Source: Isoetes taiwanensis
Taxonomy: Eukaryota > Streptophyta > Lycopodiopsida > Isoetales > Isoetaceae
DNA length: 64,000 bases
Assembly: GCA_021234155.1 (NCBI GenBank)
Contig: JAJEKV010000014.1
Location: 4,421,563-4,485,562, forward strand
Direction of reading: 5' to 3'
The translations under genes and the position numbers were made by a program. The notes beneath the pieces were generated by a model. The model saw only the letters and a list, made by a program, of their open reading frames with translations. It was not told where the DNA came from and searched no databases. Below, piece after piece: positions 44,455 to 53,784 of this stretch. Position 1 is the stretch's first letter. Every line of letters begins with the position of its first letter.

Positions 44455-45210
44455 ACCTGTATGTCCTAAGCAACCCAAGTCCACGGTAAAATTCAATAAA
44501 TGTTTGATCGAAGCATTTTTTCAAAGATCTTGCACCTTCCTTTTTGATAGTTGGCCATCAATGCAATATATTGTCCTACTTGAAAGGTTCATTGAAAGTC
44601 GTGGAAGGATATCTATGTTAGTCATGATCAACCCCGGCATTGCCTTGGCTTTTATCTCTTCTTCAGGGACCACTTGCATGCAATGTTGTTATTAGAATCA
44701 CGTAATTCTTGCATGTTGTGCGGTGTGTTATTTTTTGAATTCTCCTCTCCATTATTGTGCAAGATGGTGACTAGCAGCAAGTTTTGAAACAAGATAGTCG
44801 CACCATGGTGCCTTCCAAAGAACAGTAACGAAAGGTGCAAGTCATAATGCAAAACGCATATGATAAGCCTAGAAGAGTCAAACAAAAAAAAAAAATCATA
44901 AGAAAAAACTTGAACCCAATTTGATTATTGCCGATCTCACTTGTCAACCAACCACAAAGAAACTTGTGGATCGACTACAGATGGCAATGGGATATATACC
45001 TCTCAGCAAGCTTCTTGCTTCAACAAGCATTTTCACCTGTCTCATTAAGAGATCACCCCGTTGGAGGAACTCAACCTCTTTGCTCCTGTAAAATTTGTTG
45101 ATTTTTATCAATTGGTCATCTAACCGCTTAAAGAATTTTGCCTCGTTCTCAACTCCTCCAGAAATAGGCTCCAATATCAGACATCTTCCGTATTCACAAG
45201 CGTATGATGC
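44455..45210 (-). pseudogene. PHO1-type phosphate exporter, SPX-domain exon fragments
   Basis: 45205-44990 on the minus strand reads EYGRCLILEPISGGVENEAK, FFKRLDDQLIKINKFYRSKE, VEFLQRGDLLMRQ. This is the SPX-domain signature of plant PHO1 proteins (FFxRLDxELxKVNxFYxxKExEFLxRG). A second piece near 44560-44455 reads KCFDQTFIEFYRGLGLLRTY and ends at CAG|GTTTGT, matching the PHO1 segment EKMIRxAFxELYRGLGLLKTY, but a frame change precedes it. The membrane and EXS domains are absent. SPX domains bind inositol pyrophosphates. This is a broken internal fragment. Confidence 0.65.
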
Positions 45211-45214
45211 ACCT

Positions 45215-46124
45215 GTCTTGAAAATTATTTGAATATCTAGTCAGCAACACAACCATCAATTCATAGCTCAAATATTGAAGAAACATACCTCAATGAAATC
45301 TCTGCATGGAACCGACCTTCTTCGGGTGAAACTGTTAATTGAGTGCAGACATTTAGAGCAAACAATGCATGCTCGAAACAGCATACATGGGTCTCTAGAG
45401 ACAGCGAAATTTGAAGAAAAAAACCGTAAATGCAGATTGAAGCACCCTACTTCTGCGATAGTTAAGCACTTGATTAGCCACAGAGCCCAGAAAAATGATC
45501 TGTGACAATCTTGCTACAAACGTTTTTTGGGTTGGGGCCTTTTACCTGCTACGGAAGTGCCAAAGAAGCAGATGCTGGAGCCTTTGAGGACGTGCCATAA
45601 GAGCCGAAAAAGCCCATGAAGAAGCACCAGACCATATAGGCAAGAGGCGACGCCATAGAAGAAACAGAAAGAAGCGCCATAGCAGGGCTTGCTTGCAGCC
45701 GAAGAAAACGACACTCAAAATATTCTTACGTGTCGGCCTCGCGTGAGGCAGAACCCAGAAAAAATAGCTATCGAAAAACTAAAAATTCAAAATTTGATGT
45801 ATGATTATATATGGTTTGATGGCATAATATCACATAATAATATCAGACACTACAGAGCTCCAATATCTTTTGAACTACATTCATTATTTTGCCATTTACA
45901 AAAACAATCAAGGAGAAGAAAAAAATAATGCTCATATGTTGATTATGTTGCTCATATGTGGTTGGACAGCAATAGCAGTACAGCAAAAGAAAATCAGCTT
46001 CTATATCTCCTTCTAATGCTACTTTCCAATGCACAACACTTTATTGCTCCATGGCTCCATATTCTATGTATTCTATCTATCAACATGTATACACACCTAT
46101 GCATGCCTATTTTTCTTAGTCCTT
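45215..46124. other. Unassigned stretch before LINE 3
   Basis: A possible minus-strand exon remnant (45500-45300, ending GAG|GTATGT) has no recognised family. Nothing else is seen. Confidence 0.3.
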
Positions 46125-46159
46125 ACTCATCCCTCTTCCTAGCTGCTTGCTACTTTCCC

Positions 46160-49110
46160 CATGCAGAGAGTCCCTTCTATCACAGCCACCCGGAGGTGGA
46201 CAGGATGGACCCGTATGCCGATCTATATGATGACATACAGCAGCACAAGCGGATGGGCAGAGTCATGCTCCTTGGAGACTTCAATGCGCGGGCCGGCGGG
46301 GTGGAACGAGGCCATGCGGGCCGGACCCCCTCGCGGATGGCGTCTTTGCGATTCGCGTCCTTTGTGGCGGCTTGCACCCGGCACTTTCGGATGACGATGT
46401 CAGTCACCAGCCCGGAACAATTGCTCGATGTAATGGTGTCTTTGACCTGCTCATATGCAATGGCCTACCACAATGGCCCTCTTCCCACGGGTATACTTGC
46501 AGACATGACAATCACGGTGGCGGAACTAGTGTCGTGGATTATGTCATAGTGGCTGCGCAGGATGTACACTTTGTCGACCATTTTCCGCCGGCACGACGGA
46601 TCCGGGCGAGGAGGCCGGTCGGATCACCTCCCACTCTATGTGAAGCTGGCCTGGCCAGCGCTAACGCCCTCAGTAGTAGTACCTTGCCGACCTCGATTGC
46701 GCTTGGATTATGAGCAGGCGGAGGGTTACGCTGACATGCTCGCAGAAGCCTCCCCATAGTTCTCAAGGGCCCCCGCACGCTGGAGCAACAAACCCGATCA
46801 CCGGTTGAGCTCCTCGCAATAGGCGGCGACAGGTGCTTTGGAAGATCTCCCCACGCCCCCGAGATCGAGGCCGCAACCTTCCGCCGTAATGGATGGTTTG
46901 ATGCTTGAATGTAAAAACGCAAACGCAGCGCCTCCCGTCTCATCATGGATAAGGACACGGAGCTCAGGCCACCAGCCATTACCTGCCTTCCTCAAGGAAA
47001 CAAAGGCAAGGTACCTGGCAAGGCACCAAGGAGAAATGTTACGGCCCTCTTGGGCGCCCACCACGAGAACTTTACGCGCGGTACTCTGCGAGCCCGGCCA
47101 CGACCTCACGGGGAATATCACGGCGGTGCAATGGGAGCGATACACGCAATGGCTTTATGATCCCCCGGGAACACGGACAGATGTGCCCCCGCAACATGGC
47201 CCACCGCTGGTGATCACAGAAGAAGATGTCGAAGAGGGGCTGCAATGCCTGGCTAATGGAAAGGCAGCAGACTTGGACGGCCTGCAAGCGGAGTTGCTCA
47301 AGTGGGCAGGACAGCCCATGATGCCCGCCCTTCTTTGACTTTGCTCAACCGTATTTACAAGAGGGTTTTCCCGGTCATGGACCACAAGCGGTGGTTGTTC
47401 CGATCTACAAGGCGGGGACCCACACTCCCGGCCACTGCCGAACCATCATGATCAGCTCGGTGTTTGCCAAAGCCGCGGCGGGCATTCTCGAACAAAAGTA
47501 ACGGGCGGAGAGGCGGCCGAAGTCGGGGCACTTACCCAGGCAGGCTTCCGACCCCGACATTCGACCATTGATCACATCTTCACACTCAGGGCCCTGGTCG
47601 AGGACAACAGGAACCGTCGGGAGGACCTGTACTGCTGTTTTGTAGACTTTGCAAAAGCTTTCGATACAGTGCCCCGGGAAAAGTTGTGGGCGCGATTGCA
47701 CCATCTGGGGCTCCCTATGGATCTGCAGAATGCAATGTACAGACTGTACGAGAGCTACACAGGCCGCATGCAACCGGAAGGACAGTCATTTGCCAATAGC
47801 ATTGAAGTTAGGCAAGGTTGTCCTCTCTCACCCACACTCTTTGGACTTTACATTGACCAGTTGGAAGCCTGGCTTGCTGCCAATGGGGGGGGGACGGTAT
47901 CTGACTCGCACCAGGTCATCCGGCAACTCATCTATGCGGATGATATGGACCTCTTGGCCCATACACCAGAGGGCATGCAGGCACACCTTGATGCCCTAGA
48001 CACATTCTGCCAGGCGACTGACATGCGTGTCAACCTGGCCAAGACTAAGGTGGTCCTCATATCCTCCTCACGTCATCTAGCACCTCCGGCGCTCACTTAT
48101 CAGGGCACATGGTAGAGGTCACACCCAGCTACAAGTATCTGGGGGTGGAATTTCCGTCTTCAATGTATTGGGATGCATCCATTCACCTTCAGGTGACCGC
48201 AGGTTGGAAGGCGTTGCACGCAATGCAAAACAATAGTCACAGGGCAGAGCTATATGACCTGGGCCACCAGTCACATTTGTTCTGGGCACTGGTGGAGCCA
48301 GTTATTCTGTATGGGGTCGAGGTGTGGGGCCCAATTGTGTCTTTGGCGACTTGGAACGACTTAGAGCAGGTCCAGAAGGCATTTTTAACGCGGGCACTTG
48401 GGGTTAAGCCCTCAGTTCCATATCAGATCTTGTTGCATGAGACAGGATTCATGCCCCTGCAGCATGCGGCCCTCGATAGACACATTGTTTATTTCCAGAA
48501 CGTGGCCAGCATGGGCGACACTCGGCTCCCGCACTTGGCTTACGCTGTGGCGATGAGCCCGCAACGACTCAGGGCTTGTTGGAAGGACAAGAGAGCCCAG
48601 TGGCTAGCGCGCTAGAACGTAGAAGCACATAGGTGCGTCCAGGTGCACACAGACGCCGGCCGGGATAGGCTGAGGGGATACTTGGACTCTTGTTTCCTGG
48701 GGAAGCTCTGGGACCACCATGCTCTGGAACAGGTAAAGATGGCACGCTACAAACAGCACATAAACCCCACCCTGGTTCGAGGCCCACAGCTCTACCTGCA
48801 TTCTCAATTGCCCATGAATAAGCGCAGGATCATCGCGTCCATTCGAACAGGGGCCCACCATCTTCGGCTTGAGACGGGTCGGTGGGTTGGAGAGCCGCGC
48901 CAGGACAGGCTTTGTCAGTGTTGCCCGCTGGGGATTGTTGAGGATGAAAGCCATGCCTATAGTCAGATTCGGGCTCGCTACACTCTCTTGGTGCGACCTG
49001 GTCTGCCCCTGCACGAGCTACTCAGTACGCCGTCAGTTCGATCCCTTGGCTCCTACCTCCAGGAGGTTTTGGATCTGCAGACTCACCTCTGCCCCCGGGT
49101 GCCTACCTGA
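46160..49110 (+). pseudogene. LINE 3 ORF2 (partial endonuclease, reverse transcriptase, C-terminal region)
   Basis: HPEVDRMDPYADLYDDIQQH and MLLGDFNARAGG (46190-46295) are the endonuclease C-terminal half. The reverse transcriptase has FVDFAKAFDTVPREKLWARL (~47640), VRQGCPLSPTLFGLYIDQLE (~47810) and an intact active-site IRQLIYADDMDLLAHTP (~47920). Then come NLAKTKVVLISSS, YKYLGVEF and WDASIHLQVTAGWKALHAMQ. The C-terminal frame 48643-49110 has RTGAHHLRLETGRWVGEPRQ and CQCC...EDESHA, a zinc-knuckle-like motif. Frameshifts near 47490, 48110 and 48615 separate the parts, so no full ORF2 is made. Confidence 0.9.
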
Positions 49111-49160
49111 GGTGCCGGGAATTCATGTGTATATCTATATATTTATTTGGTACCGGCCAG

Positions 49161-49224
49161 GCTTGTTCTTCGCGGCGGTTTTTCCCTCCTAAGGGGGGGT
49201 TTTTTAATCCGGGTAGCAACGGGC
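49161..49224 (+). repeat. Structured motif in LINE 3 tail
   Basis: GCTTGTT (49161-49167) can pair with AACGGGC (49218-49224) using two G-T wobbles. It encloses TTTTTCCCTC and GGGGTTTTTTAATCC. It is followed by GGGTCCCATAGGCCGATTGG + CCT, a second small hairpin. Confidence 0.6.
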
Positions 49225-49299
49225 TTGCTGCACCCGTGTAATTTGGGTCCCATAGGCCGATTGGCCTCATGGACGATAAAGAACCTTCCTTCCTTCCAC

Positions 49300-49565
49300 A
49301 GTGCGCCCCTGCACGAGCTACTCAAGTCTGCCGTCCGGTTCGATCCCTTGGCTCCTACCTCCGGGAGGTTTTGGATCTGCAGACTCACCTCGCCCCAGTG
49401 CCTACGAGGTGCCGGAATTCATGTATATCTATATATTTATATACCGGCCCACAGGCTTGTTCTTCTTTTCCGGTTTTCCTAAGGGGGTTTTTAATCCGGG
49501 TAGCAGCGGGCTTCTTTTGCACCGTGTAATTTGGTCCCATAGGCGATTGGCCTCATGGGACGATA
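49300..49565 (+). mobile_element. Second LINE 3' end inserted at the tail of LINE 3
   Basis: Repeats the last ~260 bp of LINE 3 (from GCCCCTGCACGAGCTACTCA to GGGACGATAAA) with independent substitutions and small deletions. It starts directly in the AACCTTCC tail of the first copy. It is best read as a heavily 5'-truncated insertion into an older tail. Confidence 0.8.
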
Positions 49566-49662
49566 AAAAGAACCTCCCTCCCTCCCTCCCTCCCTCCCTC
49601 CCTCCCTCCTTCCTTCCCTTCCTTCCTTCCTTCCTTCCTTCCTTCCTTCCTTCCTTCCTTTG
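49566..49662 (+). repeat. (CCCT)n/(CCTT)n microsatellite LINE tail
   Basis: About 40 bp of CCTC repeats pass into ~50 bp of CCTT repeats directly after the LINE 3' end, so the microsatellite was probably seeded by the element tail. Confidence 0.9.
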
Positions 49663-49847
49663 ACATTTGAAACATTTCAGCTGTGGCCAGATAATTTGTT
49701 TCTAAAATTGTAATTTTACACAAAAGACTACAGACTAGCACGTAGCTATCAGGCCAAGCTCAGAATCTTCTATCTAAAAATGGTCAACTCACAGCTCGTG
49801 AAAGTGGGTCAACTGATGATTCACGCACTCTAACCCCTGATGTATGA
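49663..49847. other. Non-genic gap
   Basis: No feature recognised. Confidence 0.3.
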
Positions 49848-50165
49848 TCAGCAGAATGGATAAGAATCAGACTTGGAATATCCCGCCTGAGACATCCATA
49901 CAGACCACCTTGCTGCTTCAAGAAGATTCCCACTTCGTTCGAAAGCAGCTATCAAATTAACATAAGTTACCTTATTAGCAGAGGTTGCAGCCTGATGCAT
50001 CTCCTTAAAAATACGCACCGATTCGTCTGGCATCCCAACACACATGCTCCACTTGTAGTCCAAGCTTGTTACATTAGCTTGGAGAGCCTGTTGAACTTCA
50101 GGAGAATTGAAATATAAATCTCTGCAAATATCCACTCCATAGCTTTTCTGAGAAACCTGGATCAA
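49848..50165 (-). pseudogene. Chimeric fragment: serine carboxypeptidase exon fused to PPR repeats, copy 1
   Basis: One open minus-strand frame reads SYGVDICRDLYFNSPEVQQA + LQANVTSLDYKWSMC, the serine carboxypeptidase (SCPL) segment of the type YLNxPEVQxALHANVTxxPYxWxxC. It passes without a break into VGMPDESVRIFKEMHQA and VTYVNLIAAFERSGNLLEAA, which are PPR motifs of a different gene. The join is at TGGAGCATGTGT|GTTGGGATG. Copy 2 of the same PPR part (50810-51000) has AYGCVGMPDES upstream, the normal PPR context. So copy 1 is a true fusion of two unrelated exons. Confidence 0.75.
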
Positions 50166-50174
50166 AACAGGAAA

Positions 50175-50400
50175 TATGCGTTTGTCTTTAGTTAGTTTAA
50201 TGAACGATCACATTCAAAAGAACTTTCTTCAAACATAATCTCTGTTGATGAAGGAAACATTAGGAAGATCAAACAGTATAAATTACGTTTGGAAAATGAA
50301 ATTTTCTTGGCCTGATGCGATTTAAGTACCAGGCATTTCAAGCGGACCTCCTGCTGGAACAGAGAAGGCAGGTAAACATCCAAAATAACATCGTAATTGT
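50175..50400. repeat. ~220-bp direct repeat, copy 1
   Basis: Matches 50527-50752 (TTAGTTTAATGAACGATCAC through CATCGTAATTGTT) with few changes. It contains no assignable coding sequence. Confidence 0.85.
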
Positions 50401-50404
50401 TGAT

Positions 50405-50525
50405 TGTTACATTAGCATGGAGAGCCTATTGGACTTCAGGAGAATTGAAATATAAATCCCTTTCATCATCAATGCAAATATCCACTCCATAGCTTTTCTG
50501 AGAAACCTGGATCAAAACAGGAAAT
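50405..50525 (-). pseudogene. Serine carboxypeptidase exon fragment, copy 2
   Basis: VSQKSYGVDICIDDERDLYF + NSPEVQ, a TAG stop, then ALHANVT. Same exon as in copy 1, but with the extra IDDE segment and a CAG to TAG nonsense change. It is not joined to PPR sequence here. Confidence 0.7.
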
Positions 50526-50526
50526 A

Positions 50527-50752
50527 TATGTTTGTCTTTAGTTAGTTTAATGAACGATCACATTCAAAAGAACTTTCTTCAAACAGAATCTTTGTTGGTG
50601 AAGGTAACATTAGGAAGATCAAACAGCATAAATTACGTTTGGAAAATGAAAATTTCTTGGCCTGATGCGATTTAAGTACCTGGCGTTTCAAGCAGACCTC
50701 TTGGAGGAACAGAGAAGGCAGGCAAACATCCACAATAACGTCGTAATTGTTA
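50527..50752. repeat. ~220-bp direct repeat, copy 2
   Basis: Second copy of 50175-50400. Confidence 0.85.
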
Positions 50753-50799
50753 ATAAACTGGCCGACGACTTCATCATTGCATTTGTCGAGCATTTGTTC

Positions 50800-51096
50800 A
50801 TAGTCTTTGGAGACATTTACAGACCATCTTGCTGCTTCAAGAAGATTCCCACTTCGTTCGAAAGCAGCTATGAAATTAACATAGGTTACCTTCTCAGCAT
50901 AGATTCCAGCCTGATCCATCTCCTTAAAAATACGTACCGATTCGTCTGGCATCCCAACACATCCATATGCCCCTATTACGGTATTGTAAGTCCAGTGATC
51001 GGGAACTAGAGACACCTTGTAGAAGAACAGAAGAACAGAAAACAGATTGTAGAATCCGATTAGCCGGTTGCGAAATAGTTGCACAAGAACAGCCAC
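50800..51096 (-). pseudogene. PPR fragment, copy 2
   Basis: VPDHWTYNTVIGAYGCVGMP, DESVRIFKEMDQAGIYAEKV and TYVNFIAAFERSGNLLEAAR are about two pentatricopeptide repeats of the P type, followed by NVSKDYEQMLDKCNDEVVGQ. PPR proteins bind organellar RNA; two repeats alone would not. The 5' side joins the 130-bp repeat at 51096. Confidence 0.65.
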
Positions 51097-51225
51097 GACC
51101 GCCAGTTTACACTCTATAGCAAGTTTGGAGCAGTCATTGGCATATTCCTAGTATATACTGGCATATATTCGAAATATGCCATAAACCCACATGAACAAGG
51201 GCTTGCCCCCGTAGGGGCAACCCAA
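51096..51225 (+). repeat. 130-bp repeat, right copy (hairpin end)
   Basis: Matches 38483-38612 in the same orientation and ends GGGCTTGCCCCCGTAGGGGC + AACCC AAAAAT, a GC hairpin. The two copies lie 12.6 kb apart at the two sides of the fragment mosaic. Confidence 0.75.
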
Positions 51226-51535
51226 AAATCGTAGTAATGATCTTTCTTTCATATGGCACATAAATTATGAACAATGCAAAGCTTAGTCCGCTAAACTCTA
51301 ATGGCACATAAAGTGAAGCTTAGTCCGCTAAACTCCAATGGCACACAAATTATACAAATTATAAAACAAATAATGCTAAACTTAGTCCGCTAAATTAAAA
51401 AATAGGAAGTGGATTTTTCTCAATTTAATTGCATAGGTCTTATCTGCAATGCTTGCACAGAACATCACTAGGAGTTTGCAATTAAAGTTTACCTGTTGGT
51501 CAACTAGCTAGGCTTGAAGGACATGGTATGCACCG
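51226..51535. other. Non-genic stretch with a short repeat
   Basis: GCTTAGTCCGCTAAACTC(C/T)AATGGCAC and a variant occur three times between 51279 and 51395. No gene. Confidence 0.5.
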
Positions 51536-51537
51536 GA

Positions 51538-51607
51538 TGCATTCGAATACGTTCTCAAGGCATTTGAATACGTCCTCAAGGGCCCCCTTGAGGACGTATT
51601 CAAATGC
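51538..51607. repeat. Perfect 48-bp palindrome with an extra tandem arm
   Basis: GCATTTGAATACGTCCTCAA + GGG (51560-51582) is followed by CC and its exact reverse complement (51585-51607). A slightly diverged direct copy of the arm (GCATTCGAATACGTTCTCAA) lies just before, at 51538-51559. Such a sequence can extrude as a cruciform or fold as an RNA hairpin. Confidence 0.9.
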
Positions 51608-51668
51608 ATTTGGTGCAGGCCAATTTGAAACAACAATCGTGCAGATCTTCCACCAGGGTATAATACTG

Positions 51669-51959
51669 CTACTGAGGTTGTGGTTGCACAAGGCAATATA
51701 ATGCGGCCTTCCCTGTTCCAGCTTTCCCATGAATGAAAATTGGACTTTTAGGCCCTAGTTCTTGTGCACTCATTCTCACATAGTCATATATCTTATCTTG
51801 TCCATAATTCATTGCATTTTGCATACCATTAGCATGCTCTACATATAATCGATAATTTGGAAACCTCTCTAATTCCTTCACAACTAGCTTCGACTCGGTC
51901 TCCATCTTCGAAATTGATATGTTGCCTGGCAAATACCTACTAGTGAGCAAGGAATGCAT
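51669..51959 (-). pseudogene. Pif1-like helicase N-terminal fragment (P-loop), Helitron-type candidate
   Basis: The frame ends NYGQDKIYDYVRMSAQELG, then SPIFIHGKAGTGKA. The Q...IYDYV...FIHGKAGTGK pattern fits the Walker-A region of Pif1 helicases, which in plants occur as host genes and as the helicase part of Helitron Rep/Hel proteins. The residue after GK is Ala where Ser/Thr normally binds Mg-ATP, and a stop follows soon after. It lies on the same strand as the gene fragments to its left. No Rep motif was found, so a host PIF1 relic is equally possible. Confidence 0.45.
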
Positions 51960-53460
51960 GGATTCAAATCAGGTGCATCAATGAACAAATCTAAGCCAAA
52001 ATACAAAACAGAATACCTAAGCCTAGGGTGCATCGCAAATTTCAATCATACCTCACCTTAAAGCAACTAGAATACTCTGCCAAAGGAAAGCTCTCTCGGA
52101 ATTCAAAAGAAAACACAGCCCAGGCTCAAAGGCAAATCCTCGACGCAAATCTGCCGCAGCCATGCACAACTTCCGCATGTCCAATTAGGCCACCCAAACA
52201 ATCTAGGCGGAGGGCTTCCTGAAACTTTTTTCCGGTTCCAAATGTAATTCTTTTTGGATTTTTTCTCGCCTAAAATATTTATTTTTGGATTTTTTTTGGC
52301 CAAAAAATTTCCCTTTTTTTTCTACTAATCATATATATAGGAAGATAAAAACAAGTTAATATACAATAGGAGTCAAGGAGATGGAGGTATCCCCAAACCT
52401 CATCCTTGATATCGGGATGCAGTTTTGAAGCCTAAAACTGATCATGTGGATGAGTTTTGACTTCTTGGTAGAGACCCACAAGCAGGGATGACTTTATCGT
52501 CATCCAAACTCATCTATGTTGTAGAAATTATGGTGATAAATGTTATTTTAGCCATTTTTCAAAAGCGCTATCTTTCTCTTCCTTTATAATTCCCATAGAA
52601 ACGAGGGCATTATTATTATTATTTTTTTATATATAATATGGATACATCTATTGAAAGGAATGGCTAATATTGCTAGGCACTTTTACCCAAAAAAATTAAT
52701 GTACAAATATTAAACATATAAAATGAAGGAGGGCAATTTGTTTTGATAACGTGGAAATGGATGTTGAAAGAAATGCCACATATTTCTAGGCAATATTACC
52801 AAAAATTAATCTACAAACACAACAGCATACAAAATGAACGCGAAAGAGGATTTTTTTAATGTCGAAGTGTTTTAAGAACCTAACTATTTAAATGAAAGAC
52901 TAAACTATGAATACCACAGCACCTGGTCCTTGGTCCTGATCCTAGAGTATAAGTATTTAAAATAACAGAACCCAAATGATAACCTATGGAAGATCATCTT
53001 TGGCATCAACGTGAACAGCTCGACAAGGAAGTCGACCCTAACTTTAGACCCAAGTTACTCTGTCTACAGATAACCAAAGAGGTCAATTTTGTTTATGTGA
53101 ACTCTATGCACCGACTGCTATCTGTAGATAATTTGGTCTGCCCATGCATGTGTTTCCAGTAGCATTCAGATCCATGGCAACAAAAGCACCTGGCTTCTAC
53201 CACTGTTCATTACATCAGCATGAGCTTTTTCTGTACAGAATAATATAAATGAAATTCAGTTTATATTTTTCCATTCACAAAATTTAACCTCGACATTTAT
53301 GAAACTATGGCAGAAACAGAAACGTTTAACTCTACATTTAACTTGAGCAATGACAAAAATGATAATTACATCACAAAGAAAAGAGTTAAATGGATTTACT
53401 ACTTACTGTAACTAAACATTTAACAAAAGAAAAGATGAAAGGGGTTTCTACTTACCACTA
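51960..53460. other. Non-genic AT-rich stretch
   Basis: No recognised gene or element. T-rich near 52240-52330. Confidence 0.45.
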
Positions 53461-53784
53461 TATTTAAGCCTGCCATCCTGTAGATTGAACCTCTCCTATT
53501 TGTGAAGTTTTATCTTGACCACATCTACTACATAAAGAACTCCAAGCAACCAATGCCCTCTCATATGGGAATTTTTTGATAGTATACTCGCTTGCATATG
53601 CTCGAAGGCACAAATCTAGATTTTTGGTGAGTTTGTTCTGCACCTTATTTTTAAGGACTCCCATGAGACTAAAAGTCCTCTCATCCTCTGCAGAACCAAG
53701 TATCATGGTTCGACAAAGATCCGCAAGCTTGAAATACGCAGGCATGTGCTCTCGTAGCACTTGACTATACATGTACTTGTGAAC

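Larger units (their letters stand above)
46125..49290 (+). mobile_element. LINE 3: 5'-truncated non-LTR retrotransposon
   Basis: Starts within the endonuclease (TTCCTAGCTGCTTGCTAC, matching 34685 in LINE 2) and runs to its structured 3' UTR and an AACCTTCCTTCC tail at ~49275-49290. It is the least decayed copy of the family here, and it splits the gene-fragment mosaic. The truncation is typical of target-primed reverse transcription that stopped early. Confidence 0.9.
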
